Shown here piece by piece: positions 24,101-35,500 of a stretch of DNA of 64,000 bases. Under the pieces are notes generated by a model that saw only the letters and a list, made by a program, of their open reading frames with translations, was not told where the DNA came from and ran no database searches. Made by a program: the position numbers and the translations under genes. This stretch comes from Onchocerca volvulus (taxonomy: Eukaryota > Nematoda > Chromadorea > Rhabditida > Onchocercidae), in the NCBI GenBank assembly GCA_000499405.2, contig HG738140.1, positions 6,928,158 to 6,992,157 of the forward strand, given 5' to 3'. Every line of letters begins with the position of its first letter. Positions within the stretch are counted from its first letter, which is position 1.

Positions 24101-27100
24101 TATCGCAAGAATTGATACTAAATTTTGATCCATAATTTGATAATTTATGAACAATGAAAAAATTAATTGAAGGATAAAACCAATTAGATTTGAATTGAAT
24201 AAATGCTAATAATTTTTAATTCAACTGAAAATCGATTCATTTTATGCATTTAATATTTCATTCATAATAAATTTATAAGTGAGTCTTAATTATAGCAGTG
24301 GCACTAATATATTTACCAGTATCATTACTTGGCTATGCTGCATACGGTAATTCACTTCATGATTCTGTTATCAATTCCATACAGGTATTATCCAATTCAA
24401 ATTGATAATTCTAAATTTTGAAATTTACCTTTGTTTTACCCAATTATTATATCCTTTTCTTACATTACTGCTGCAAAACTCATTTCGTAATTGACAAATA
24501 TGAAATCATTTCAAAAAAACATATTAATATCAGATATGAATTCATTTAAAAAAAACAATCATATCTACAATAATTTCATATTCCCAATACGACATGTTGC
24601 ATTCCGTTCTTGTATTTTTCCTTTCCAAACTATTCGATTTGATTAATAAATTTTTAAAAAACCTAAGCTTATTGAAAATTGAAACAGTAAAATAAGTTGC
24701 ACGATATTTTCACGTGAAATCAATCTGGACAGTTGCAATATTGAACTTTTTTTTTTCAAATTTCTTTTACATAATTAAATTTGATGATTCTAATACAATC
24801 AAGAAATAATTATCAAAGTATGTATGAACAATTCTTATTCTTTTATTGTAAATTAATTAAGGATTACATTTAATAAGTAATAAATTAAGCTTAAAACTTA
24901 GTTTTTTAACATATTTGAAATTGAATAAATTTTGAAAGAATGAAGTTAAACGATTTATTTTTCATTTTTGATTTCAAATATTTACTTATTTTTTCGACTG
25001 GCTGGATCCGACAATTTGCTAATTTGTTCATAGCAATACATTGCATTTTAACATTAACCGTAGTGATAAATCCATTGAACCAAGAAGTGGAAAATTTGGT
25101 CAAAGCTCCTCATCGTATGTTTTTTTTTTTTTTTTTTTCTAAATTTTGCTGATAAAATGATAACTATGATAATTATTTAACTAAGTAATGATATGATGTT
25201 TCTCTTCTTACCTGTTGTTATTCAAAAAAAAGTGAATTAAATTTTGCTAATAAATAAACTTATTATGGTTAGATGTTTAAGCATAGTTGCATCGTTTGAT
25301 TACCAGTAGAGTAATTATCACAATTATCATCGTTTTATTTTAATTATTTAGTTATCATAATTGTCGATTGTTTGGTTTTGATCAGGAAATTGTCTTATAA
25401 TTATTTATTTACAAATCATTACCTAACTTTATCGATATGAAATATTTACATATTACTTATATATTCGGACTGTTGTCATCATCATTATTATTTCATCATT
25501 TAGCCTGATCATACATCTTGTATATTTTAAAAAATTAAGTACTATTATTCTTGAATTATTCTTGTTTTCCTTTTTTTTTTTTTTTGTGACAAATCGTTCA
25601 ACGACAGTAGTCGTCACAATCATTGTAATTATTAAATTGCAATTATAATAATAGTATTTTTAATCGGTTTACTTATAATTGTATATTTACGAATTAGTAT
25701 CTAACTTTGTCGAAATGAAATATTTACAGATTTTGGTTGGCATCGTGTTTTCATTCGTACAATTGTCATTTTAACAGTTTTATTTGTTGCCGAAACAGTA
25801 CCCAAATTTGGCCCAGTCCTAAATGTAATTGGTGGTAGTACAACAGCTCTAACATCAGCAATATTGCCACTTCTTTATAATAATTACCTAAATGCATCGG
25901 TACATGATCCGATCACCAATACTTATAAACGACCAACATTCATACAGTATGAATTTTTGATTTTTTCCTTTTTTCTTTTTATTTTTCTTAAGGATTTTAA
26001 AATGAAATATAAAAAGGAAAATGGAAATGAAGTACGGAAAAGAATTTTTATTGCAATTAATTTCGAAGAGCATATGCTGATAATTTTGCATAAATGGAAT
26101 GAACTTGAAAGCTATTTTAAAATAAATCGCTTTGTTTCATTTCGCCAATTTGAAATTTTCAGAAAAATTAAGCGTATTTAAAATCATCCAAATTGTTATT
26201 TTTTGATCATTTTTAATAAATGGGAATAATTTTAACATTGCTTTGGATATATTCTTTTGTTTATTTTATTTCATTTGTTTGAAATTTTCAAAAATATATT
26301 GAGCGTATTTTTCTAAAGTTTAAAAGTCAGATGAGAACTTGCTATTTTATCATAATTATGCAAATAAAATTTGGTATTTCAATTTTTCAGAGTACTGCAA
26401 CGAAATTCAAAAAGCAAGCTATTGATTGATTTTGCTGTTATCGGTAAGCATATCTCATGCATTTGTTCATCAAATTTTTATTTAAGATTGATTTTTTTCT
26501 GTAATTGCGAGAGGCAAATGGATCGAATTTAAAATTAGTAAGCAAATTAAATTCAAATACTCCTTTTTTCATAATGACAAATTGACGATGAATTACATTA
26601 CCCACTCTATCAGAAAATACGAAAAATTATATTAAAAACAAAATTCATTATTTTTTAAATGCTTTTATTTTTCGAAATAAAAAAGTATCGCATGGTAGTT
26701 TGGAATAAATCGTAAAACATTTTTTAAATGATAATACAAAATAAATTGAAATCTTTTTGCATACATTATTTAATTCTTATTTAATTTGTTTTTTTTTTCA
26801 TTTTTTTAATTGAAGTATTTTTAAATATTTTATTATTCGAATGATTCAAAATTTAATTATCTAATGCTAGATTTTTTCATTAGTAATGAATAATTAGATG
26901 ATAAATTATGAAGATCATATTTTAAATTAACAAAATGTGGAGATTTAACGGATTGCTTCTTTATAATAGATTAACTTTTTAAACAAATAGTCATTATCAG
27001 CATTTTCAAAATTAATTTAACATTTATAAATAAAATTTTAAAATAGCCTTGACAATGCAATACGCCTTAATAATTATTATTTTAATTAATTATAGTTATA

Positions 27101-27830
27101 TCGGTAATCTTCGGTACGGCTACAACGTATATTGCTGTGGTCGAGATGGCATCAACCGAATTTCGGATGCCCTGCTATTTATTTTTTTTGGAAAATACTC
27201 CGCGGAATATATCTGCTAATTTATCACTAGAACAATTATCAGTTTGTAATTAAGTGCAATATTTATTGTTAGCTATGGATTTAAACTTTGCTTTTCTGTA
27301 AAATGCTATGTATAAATAATTTTGTATCAGATCAAAGAATAAAAAACGAATTATTCATTAAAAAATGCATGCAAACAAATGAATCATATGCCTAAAAAAA
27401 ATAAAAGAAATCAAAAACCAAAAGTAAAGAATTTGGAAAAAGAACTGTGTGAATGAATAAATTGATGCATTTGAAAGTATTCGATGAAAGCTTTACAATA
27501 ATTGATATAAAAAACGTAATGGCAATATTACGAATAAATTGAAAGGAAACGAATTATAATTTAGTTTTACCGGAAATCAAAATTTTTGTTTCACCAAGAT
27601 TTCTTACATATTCCTAATTTTCTTCCGTTTTTTGATTTATTTTCTTTTCTTATCATCCAGTTTTTAGGTGTTTAGTTTTTCTTTCTTGCTCTTTTTACAT
27701 CTCTAATTTTAATTTGAAATAATTTTTTTATGCAAAAGAAAGTTCTTTTTTCTAAATTTAGTAATAATATTTCGTATATTAAACTCCAAGTGATGAAACT
27801 TTATAGGTTTGAATTATTTCAATTTGAATT
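21155..27830. repeat. Near-identical core of the left inverted-repeat arm
   Basis: Pairs with 32570-39235 in opposite orientation. Matching positions sum to 60,394-60,407 throughout, so only a few small indels separate the arms. Introns as well as exons are almost identical. The core contains the whole transporter gene plus about 0.3 kb upstream and 0.6 kb downstream. Confidence 0.93.
21501..27253 (+). CDS. Amino-acid transporter, AAAP family (copy A)
   Basis: Multi-pass membrane transporter of the Aa_trans/AAAP superfamily (SLC32/36/38-like), probably moving neutral amino acids with protons or sodium. The substrate cannot be read from sequence. Exons: 21501-21651, 22250-22421, 22754-22945, 23369-23616, 24296-24384, 24997-25114, 25730-25946, 26391-26443, 27096-27253, giving 465 aa with phases consistent. 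Family marks include ADMAGAGIVALPVAM in the first membrane segment, SLGTYMFGLGGHVVFP mid-protein, VINPLNQEVE, and ETVPKFGPVLNVIGGST near the C-terminus. Two splice sites are unusual: intron 2 starts with GC, and exon 6 is preceded by TTTTTTCG rather than TTTTTCAG. An acceptor-like TTCAG at 21477, 23 nt before the ATG, may receive a spliced leader. AATAAA occurs at 27338. Protein-identical to copy B as far as I compared. Confidence 0.9.
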
Positions 27831-28177
27831 TTTTTTTTCTGTTTCAACAAATTTCCTAAAATGAAAATTTTCTTATTTATTTTATCAGATTCTTCCCTGG
27901 ATAATTCTTTTCAAACTTAGTTAATCTCGAACTTTGTCAGCAAATAGCTTTTATTAATAATCATATTTCTTGTTCTTGCATCAAAAAATAATATTGATGA
28001 AATAGTAGCTTGTCGAAATCGATCCATTTATTTAACAAATTTTTGTGTCGTCTGAAAAAAAGATTCTTTTCATATTGAAATAAACAAAAAAAAGAACAGG
28101 ATTTTGCAGAAGGAAAAAAAAGGAAGAAAGTATTGAAAAGAACAAAGTGCGTAAGTCTTATGCTCAAACAAAGAAAT
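27830..28177. repeat. Diverged inner edge of the left inverted-repeat arm
   Basis: Beyond the core, this stretch still aligns with the reverse complement of about 32260-32570. One example is the block after GTCGTCTGAAAAAAAG at about 28048, matching GTATCATCTGAAAAAAA in the other arm. Identity is clearly lower than in the core. No gene is visible. Confidence 0.7.
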
Positions 28178-28353
28178 TGAGAATTTCTTGCTTAAACATG
28201 ATCCAAGCCAATGGTTTAATGGTTTAAATTCAACCATCGAAGCGGTTAAATGTGCCTTAAAAATAGCGTTTATTATAAGCATTTTAATTACTGTAATGAT
28301 TATGTGCAAAGTGTATTATTTCATTAGTTTGATTTATAATTTCATGCAGTAAA
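28178..28353 (+). pseudogene. Partial copy of the fusogen last exon
   Basis: Starts at the bases coding ENFLLK and follows the fusogen's final exon (18670-18850) through the membrane segment. DPRQWFDGLNSTTEAV is represented here by DPSQWFNGLNSTIEAV. One in-frame triplet is lost, then the frame shifts after the membrane segment. There is no upstream exon, signal peptide or cysteine-rich region, so it cannot encode a working fusogen. It lies just inside the inner edge of the left inverted-repeat arm and in the same orientation as the parent gene. Confidence 0.85.
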
Positions 28354-28885
28354 CCACTATCGGGAAACCGAAATAAATTATAATATAAGTAAATCCAATA
28401 ATCAATTATTGTATTAATCATACTCATCACCTACAAAATTTCATCTTCCCATCCCATCGCTAACTCTTATTTTTGTCTCCCAGTGCTTTATCTTTAACAG
28501 TAAGACATTGTTACTCATGCTCATGTTATTGTTCCTTCATACAAAGCTCTCTCTCATCCCTGTCTTTCCACAATAAATCTCTCCCCTTTTTACCCAAGAT
28601 GTATTTTAGGTTTTTGTATTAACAGGAGTCATTATTATTCCTTTGGAACTGAGCACAAGCAGCCCAATTTCCTCCACTTCCACTTCCTTAAAATCTTTTT
28701 ATATTAGTAATGCGCTTTAGTCTCGACGTAATTCTGTTTCTGGATTATTCTGTAATTAATGCTAGATAAAGTATTTGCTATCAACTTTTCTGCACTTTTT
28801 GGTTATTTATACAAGTTGACCGGAACGAAAAGATCATTCCTCAACATATTTTCTAAGAAGTTTTCGAAAATTCCCAACAATCATT
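28354..28885. other. About 0.53-kb insertion splitting the fusogen 3' copy
   Basis: This block interrupts homology to the parent locus, where the flanking matches are only about 20 bp apart. It is pyrimidine-rich on the plus strand and more complex than its surroundings. Read on the minus strand it starts near TGTTGGGAATTTTCG, like an LTR 5' end, and has a TATAAATAA-like box about 75 bp in. I could not find a matching terminus or target duplication, so mobile origin is unproven. Confidence 0.5.
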
Positions 28886-29430
28886 AAAAAAAAATCTTTA
28901 TATTTTGTAGTAATTAATTCAATAAATTCAATTTAATCTTTGAAATATTGACTTTGCAATAATCTTCAATCTTTCGCTAAATAAATCTGGAAAAATTTCT
29001 CATTATAGAGTTTCTTTATATTATGCCTTTTTAATATATCATATATCACTTTTTCCTATTCTAATAGCTTTCCACATGCATATTATCATCAATATTTCAC
29101 TTGAATATTTCAAAGTTTTTTAGAAATTGCATATTATTTGTCACACCACAGCTTATTCATTTGCTCAAATGATATTTGACCAGTCAATCACTGTAATTTT
29201 ACCTAATTTTAATGAATAGTTTACAAATTTCAAAAGTTGATTTTTTGATGAAAATAGTAGTCAATAGTCATAATTTGCATTAATTATAACACTTTCGGTA
29301 ATATTGTTATTTTTTGATTAGCCTTTAAAAAAATTTCTGTGGTTTGTTGCACTCATATTGTGTGAATTCGACAGTATTCTATTATCATAGCATACTGCTT
29401 TAGTATATTGTTTTTTCATGCTTTCAATTA
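28886..29430 (+). repeat. Direct-repeat copy of the fusogen 3' flank
   Basis: Continues the copied fusogen unit after the insertion and matches 18865-19425 in the same orientation with moderate divergence. The match fades after about 29425. Confidence 0.85.
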
Positions 29431-32259
29431 TATCATTCGATATTCAGAAGAGTTTTTATAGAAATTTATGCAATACTTTGAAGAAATTTTCGGAAGAAAA
29501 TTAAACTGAATTAAAAATCGAAATCTCATTGTTGAATCAAAAATTAGAAATCTCACTGTTGCAAATTTTGTCTTTTTTCTGGACAAAACGAATCATTTAT
29601 GCAAAATTTCAAAATTATGAATTAATTTCTTATTTAAGAATTAAATATTATTTTGTTTCTGAAAGTTCTTCATCTGCTTCTAAGATTTATTTTTTATTTT
29701 TCATGAGATTTTTTTCTGAAATGCTTTATGAAATTTGGAAAAATACTGCTGGTTTTGATTTGAAATTATGAAAAAAAATTCAAAAGTTTTGTTGTCATTG
29801 AGTTAACTGTATACTAGATATCATTTTTAACCATGAATAAAATACTAATATTTTAAACTTTTTCTATGAAAAATAAATCTTCAATTTTTTAATGCATGTA
29901 CTTTTTAAAAATATTGCTATCACTTTTTAAAAATATTGCTATCATTAACGACATCACTGTTCAGTTGTTGAAGAAATAAATTAAAAATTTTTTGAATGAA
30001 CAATATTTTAAATCAAAATAAAATTGCGGTGTAGAAAATGAAAATAAAAAAGATTTTAGAAGAATTTAGTCAAATTTAATTGAGAAAGGATTATTTTCTA
30101 GTTCATTTTCTCAATATTTCTGCATATTTACAAAAATTTTTGATTACTGCCACACATGATGCTATTTTATTTCACTGTATAATCAGGATGAAACAGAGGA
30201 ATTTAAGTAATTGATAATCTTCAGCTAAAAAATCGATATCATTTTCAACTGCATGCCAGTTTAATTATTTACTTGTGAAATTTATTTGCTTTTTACATTT
30301 GCCATTTTCATGTTCCTGTTGCGGCTCTTAGAGTTAAAAATTTCTTCTCGTTTGTAGCATTTTTATTTTTTGTATTCAGTTTTCCCAATATAGAACTACT
30401 TATAGTTGCTTTCCTTTTTTATAGCTTTCTTTTATTGGATTTTCCTGAAAAAATAAAATAGCATAAGTGAATTATCCAAAATAGACGATTGATAATAATA
30501 ATTATACTGTTTGCGCTTATTTTTTTTTATTGTTAAATTTTTTCTTTTTTTATCTGTATTATCAAAAGAAAAGAAAGGATATATTTAAAATAAATTTTAA
30601 AATTTTTAAAATATAATTTCATGCAACAAATTAATTTTTTTTTTTTTTTTTTTTTTTTTAGGACAAAACTCATTTAGAAATTTGAAAATGTTATTTTATA
30701 GAATAAATTAAAATTTTTTAACTAAATCAAAATTTATTATTGTTAAGATGAAGAAAGTCAGAAATTTTTTATTCACAAAAATCTTGTTGCGATAACATAC
30801 ATTTTTGATAAGTAAAAATAAAAGATTTTTTACTATAAAAAATTATGGTAATAAATTTGGGTAATAAAATTTTTTTGGAGAGATTAATTCCTTGAATGCC
30901 ATTATTTAACTCAATTCAACATCAAATTAGTTGGATATTTTGAAATATTATCAATACAAAATCAATCAGTCTAAGAGAGCACAAATTTCAAATCCTATTT
31001 TCGGCTCCGTTGTTCAACAATTTGTTTTCCTGCAATATTTTATATTTTCTTTGAAATAAATTAACAATAGTTCATATGTCACAAAATTACTTTCACTAAA
31101 TGAAATTAACAAAAATGCAACAATTGAAAAACTAAAACAAAAAATAATATTTATAATCTTTGATAAATGATAAGAATTATAGTCTTTTAAATTTCGCTAA
31201 ATTTTTTTACCAAAGTTAAATTCATAATTCCCAACGAAGTATGAATAAGCACAATTTGTATTTTTTGATGAAATACTCAAATTGATAATATTTCACTTTT
31301 TTCAACTTTAATGCTCTAAAACTTCAATGAATTCGTTGGAATTTTTCAAAAACAAGAAGAAAGGGAATATTTTCTTTTTTGTCTCAAACTTTTTTTGTTA
31401 AATTTAATAATTTTTTATTACAAGCAATTGTTCGCAGCCGTACTTTTGGTTGATTTCCTATAAAAAATTTAAATTATTTTTATATAAATTTCAAATTTTA
31501 ATAAAATATTAGAATAAGCATTTAAGTTGAATTATTGAAATGAATTTCGTTGGAAAAAAAAGCGGAATATTATCAATTTGAATATCTCATCGAGAAATAT
31601 GTTTTGCATTAATGATAATTCATATATTATTTTTTAAATTATGAATATATCATCGACTAATTATTTTCATATAATTCGATTCAAATAATTTCAGGAATTT
31701 TGAATATTAAAGTTATTGTACAATGCAGAATTAGTGTTGACTAAATTTAATTCTTATCATACTGATAGACAAAGCATTAATTTCTTCAATGCAACAATTA
31801 TAAAGAAAAATAAAAATTGAGATAGGATTAACTTTTTCTTTTCTGATAAACGGTTAATGATATTTCACCACATAGTGCTTGTGTCATCAGAATGATGGCT
31901 CATCTTTATCGATTTGAATTAAAAAACAAAATTTCATTTTTTTGGAAATTCTTTCCTCCCTCCCCCCCCCAAAAAAAAGAGAAAAAAAAAGGAAAAAAAA
32001 AATAAAAAACCTTTAAATTTGTTCCATTCCTATCGTATTCTATATCTTCTGATTATTTTTTGGCCTACTGCATTGAAAGAAGAAATCTATCAAAGCTTTT
32101 TCTTTTTTCGTTTTTATCACATTTTTACGAAACACAACAAATAGATACAAAATGATAAGAAAGTAAATTGACTTTCAGAAATTATTTCCAAATTTGACGA
32201 ATAACAAGTTTCCAATTATACATAGGAAATTAGCAAATTTTTTTTCATTCCACCATTTA
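29431..32259. other. Unique spacer between the inverted-repeat arms
   Basis: Very A/T-rich sequence with long poly-T and poly-A runs (about 30636-30659 and 31970-32005). No gene is seen. The open frame at 29529-29771 is low complexity and has no splice partners. A 22-bp direct duplication lies at 29901-29944. Confidence 0.6.
29901..29944. repeat. 22-bp tandem duplication
   Basis: Two identical adjacent 22-bp units beginning CTTTTTAAAAATATTGC, at 29901-29922 and 29923-29944. Confidence 0.9.
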
Positions 32260-32569
32260 CAAATTGGAAATGGAATTTCACGCTTTCTTTCATTCATTTC
32301 ATTTGTCTCAATGTAAGATTTGTGTACCTGTCCACACACGATTTCTTTACCCTTTCCAACATTTTTCTTTTACAAAATTCTGTCTTTTTTTTTGCTTATT
32401 CCAGTATGGAAATATTTTTTTTTCAGATGATACATGTTTCGCTAATATCATTTTTATTGCAATGAAAATAAATATGATACTACTATTAATAAAAACTATC
32501 TGCTGACCAAATTCGAAATTAGATAACTTCGAAAAAAAAAAATTGTCTAAGGAAAAATTTGGTGAAGTA
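32260..32569. repeat. Diverged inner edge of the right inverted-repeat arm
   Basis: Reverse-complement partner of 27830-28177 with visible divergence. The fusogen-tail copy present next to the left arm is absent here. Confidence 0.7.
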
Positions 32570-35500
32570 AAAAGTTCAAATTGGAATAATTCAAACCTAT
32601 AAAGTTTCATCCCTTGGAGTTTAACATACGAAATATTATTGCTAAATTTAGAAAAAAGAATTTTCTTTTGCGTAAAAAAACTAATTCAAATTAAAATTAG
32701 AGATGTAAAATGAGCAAGAAAGAAAAACTAAATACTTAAAAACTGAATAATAAGAAAAAAGAAACGAATCAAAAAATGGAAGAAAGTTAGGAATATGTAA
32801 GGAATTTTGGTAAAATAAAAATTTTAATTCCCGGTAAAACAATACGTATAATTCGTTTCCTTTCAATTTATTCGTAATATTGCCATTACGTTTTTTATAT
32901 CAATTATTGTAAAGCTTTCATCGAATACTTTCAAATGCATCAATTTATTCATTCACACAGTTCTTTTTCCAAATTCTTTACTTTTGGTTTTTGATTTCTT
33001 TTATTTTTTTTAGGCATATGATTCATTTGTTTGCATGCATTTTTTAATGAATAATTCGTTTTTTATTCTTTGATCTGATACAAAATTATTTATACATAGC
33101 ATTTTACAGAAAAGCAAAGTTTAAATCCATAGCTAACAATAAATATTGCACTTAATTACAAACTGATAATTGTTCTAGTGATAAATTAGCAGATATATTC
33201 CGCGGAGTATTTTCCAAAAAAAATAAATAGCAGGGCATCCGAAATTCGGTTGATGCCATCTCGACCACAGCAATATACGTTGTAGCCGTACCGAAGATTA
33301 CCGATATAACTATAATTAATTAAAATAATAATTATTAAGGCGTATTGCATTGTCAAGGCTATTTTAAAATTTTATTTATAAATGTTAAATTAATTTTGAA
33401 AATGCTGATAATGACTATTTGTTTAAAAAGTTAATCTATTATAAAGAAGCAATCCGTTAAATCTCCACATTTTGTTAATTTAAAATATGATCTTCATAAT
33501 TTATCATCTAATTATTCATTACTAATGAAAAAATCTAGCATTAGAAAATTAAATTTTGAATCATTTGGATAATAAAATATTTAAAAATACTTCAATTAAA
33601 AAAACGAAAAACAAATTAAATAAGAATTAAATAATGTATGCAAAAAAGATTTCAATTTATTTGGTATTATCATTCAAAAAATATTTTACGATTTACTCCA
33701 AACTACCATGCGATACTTTTTTACTTCGAAAAATAAAAGCATTAAAAAAATAATGAATTTTGTTGTTAATATAATTTTTCGTATTTTCTGATAGAGTGGG
33801 TAATGTAATTCATCGTCAATTTGTCATTATGAAAAAAAGGAGTACATGAATTTAATTTGTTTACTAGTTTTAAATTCGATCCATCTGCCTTTTGCAATTG
33901 CAGAAAAAATTCAATCTTAAATAAAAAAAGTATTTGATGAACAAATGCATGAGATATGCTTACCGATAACAGCAAAATCAATCAATAGCTTGCTTTTTGA
34001 ATTTCGTTGCAGTACTCTGAAAAATTGAAATCCCAAATTTTATTTGCATAATTATGGTAAAATAGTAAGTTCTCATCTGACTTTTAAACTTTAGAAAAAT
34101 ACGCTCAATATATTTTTGAAAATTTCAAACAAATGAAATAAAATAAACAAAAGAATATATCCAAAGCAATGTTAAAATTATTCCCATTTATTAAAAATGA
34201 TCAAAAAATAACAACTTGGATGATTTTAAATACGCTTAATTTTTCTGAAAATTTCAAATTGGCGAAATGAAACAAAGCGATTTATTTTAAAATAGCTTTC
34301 AAGTTCATTCCATTTATGCAAAATTATCAGCATATGCTCTTCGAAATTAATTGCAATAAAAATTCTTTTCCGTACTTCATTTCCATTTTCCCTTTTATAT
34401 TTCATTTTAAAATCCTTAAGAAAAATAAAAAGAAAAAAGGAAAAAATCAAAAATTCATACTGTATGAATGTTGGTCGTTTATAAGTATTGGTGATCGGAT
34501 CATGTACCGATGCATTTAGGTAATTATTATAAAGAAGTGGCAATATTGCTGATGTTAAAGCTACTGTACTACCGCCAATTACATTTAGGATTGGGCCAAA
34601 TTTGGGTACTGTTTCGGCAACAAATAAAACTGTTAAAATGACAATTGTACGAATGAAAACACGATGCCAACCAAAATCTGTAAATATTTCATTTCGATAA
34701 AGTTAGATATTAATTCGTAAATAAACAATTATAAGTAAACCGATTAAAAATACTATTTATTATAATTGTAATTTAATAATTACAATGATTGTGACGACAA
34801 TTGTCGTTGAACGATTTGTCACAAAAAAAAAAAGGAAAACAAGAATAATTCTTCTTTAATCTTTTTAAATATACAATATGTAAGATCAGGCTAAATGATG
34901 AAATAATAATGATAATGACAACAGTCCGAATATATATGTAATATGTAAATATTTCATATCGATAAAGTTAGGTAATAATTTGTAAATAAATAATTATAAG
35001 ACAATTTCCTGATCAAAACTAAACAATCGACAATTATGACAACTAAATAATTAAAATAAAACGATGATAATTGTGATAATTACTCTACTGGAAATCAAAC
35101 GATGCAACTATGCTTAAACATCTAACCATAATTAGTTTATTTATTAGCAAAATTTAATTCACTTTTTTTTGAATAACAACAGGTAAGAAGAGAAACATCA
35201 TATCATTACTTAGTTAAATAATTATCATAGTTATCATTTTATCAGCAAAATTTAGAAAAAAAAAAAAAAAAAAACATACGATGAGGAGCTTTGACCAAAT
35301 TTTCCACTTCTTGGTTCAATGGATTTATCACTACGGTTAATGTTAAAATGCAATGTATTGCTATGAACAAATTAGCAAATTGTCGGATCCAGCCAGTCGA
35401 AAAAATAAGTAAATATTTGAAATCAAAAATGAAAAATAAATCGTTTAACTTCATTCTTTCAAAATTTATTCAATTTCAAATATGTTAAAAAACTAAGTTT

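Noticed and set aside
25864..26181. 105-codon open frame extending transporter exon 7
   Set aside because: Past 25946 it is intron read-through; the family alignment resumes at exon 8.
29529..29771. 80-codon open frame in the palindrome spacer
   Set aside because: Low complexity, no homology I recognise and no splice partners.
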